Below, piece by piece: positions 63,962 through 64,000 of a stretch of 64,000 nucleotides of DNA (position 1 is its first letter; every line of letters starts with the position of its first letter). The position numbers and the translations under genes were made by a program. Source of the DNA: an uncultured Sunxiuqinia sp. (GTDB lineage: Bacteria; Bacteroidota; Bacteroidia; Bacteroidales; Prolixibacteraceae); NCBI RefSeq assembly GCF_947495665.1, contig NZ_CANLZV010000007.1, forward strand, positions 186,001 to 250,000, read 5' to 3'. The notes beneath the pieces are model-generated. The model was given only the letters and a program-made list of their open reading frames with translations, made no database searches and was not told the DNA's origin.

Positions 63962-64000
63962 ATGAAAAAAAATGAAAACAATGCTTCGGTCAGCTTGTTG
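63962..64000 (+). CDS. Possible start of a further gene, cut by the window end
   Basis: An ATG at 63962 opens a frame (MKKNENNASVSLL) that stays open to the last base. Too short to assign; it may not be a gene. Confidence 0.25.
   Translation, partial: MKKNENNASVSLL

Overview
The window looks like chromosomal DNA of a Bacteroidota bacterium, probably of the Bacteroidales/Marinilabiliales side; the genus cannot be fixed from this sequence alone. The signs are a type IX secretion (CHU_C-type) C-terminal sorting domain, Bacteroidota-restricted families (DUF4290, DUF4494), a second EF-G of the Bacteroides EF-G2 type, MurA with Asp in place of the fosfomycin-target Cys, few Shine-Dalgarno sequences, and many promoter matches to the Bacteroidota consensus TTTG-(18 to 20)-TAnnTTTG.

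Layout. 1-7.3 kb: a partial PfkB/HldE-like sugar kinase, priA, an OmpA-family protein, ettA and a stand-alone receiver protein. 7.36-24.45 kb (minus strand): one long block of translation genes reading rpsL-rpsG-fusA-rpsJ, then S10, spc and alpha operon genes through secY, infA, rpmJ, rpsM-rpsK-rpsD-rpoA-rplQ. Two members (rpmJ, rpmD) are under 60 codons. 24.6-28.3 kb: an HlyD-type adaptor and a C39-peptidase ABC exporter with no visible cargo peptide. 28.7-32.5 kb: EF-G2 and a probable lipoprotein. 32.6-37.1 kb: three glycosyltransferase-like genes and a T9SS-sorted protein. 37.2-44.3 kb: uvrD/pcrA, DUF4290-murA, a TlpA-like protein and grpE-dnaJ. 44.4-45.5 kb: a GH105-type hydrolase with a LacI-type operator-like palindrome upstream.

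45.6-55.0 kb is a complete histidine operon, hisG-D-C-B-(purU-tlpA-like-four helix bundle)-H-A-F-IE. It is preceded by a promoter, a 19-residue leader peptide with four His residues (three consecutive) and mutually exclusive hairpins ending in a terminator. This is a textbook ribosome-mediated attenuator and the best regulatory find in the window. 55.2-64 kb holds an esterase-like protein, a lipid kinase, typA/bipA, an unknown gene, DUF4494, and a three-gene proton-translocating transhydrogenase operon.

No tRNA, rRNA, CRISPR array, transposase or phage gene was recognised. The points most worth checking are the his attenuator, the likely GTPase-dead EF-G2, the three non-his genes inside the his operon with nearby GTRCATAAGTRC repeats, and the orphan peptide exporter. 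Coordinates, motifs and base pairing were read by eye; no database search or folding program was run.
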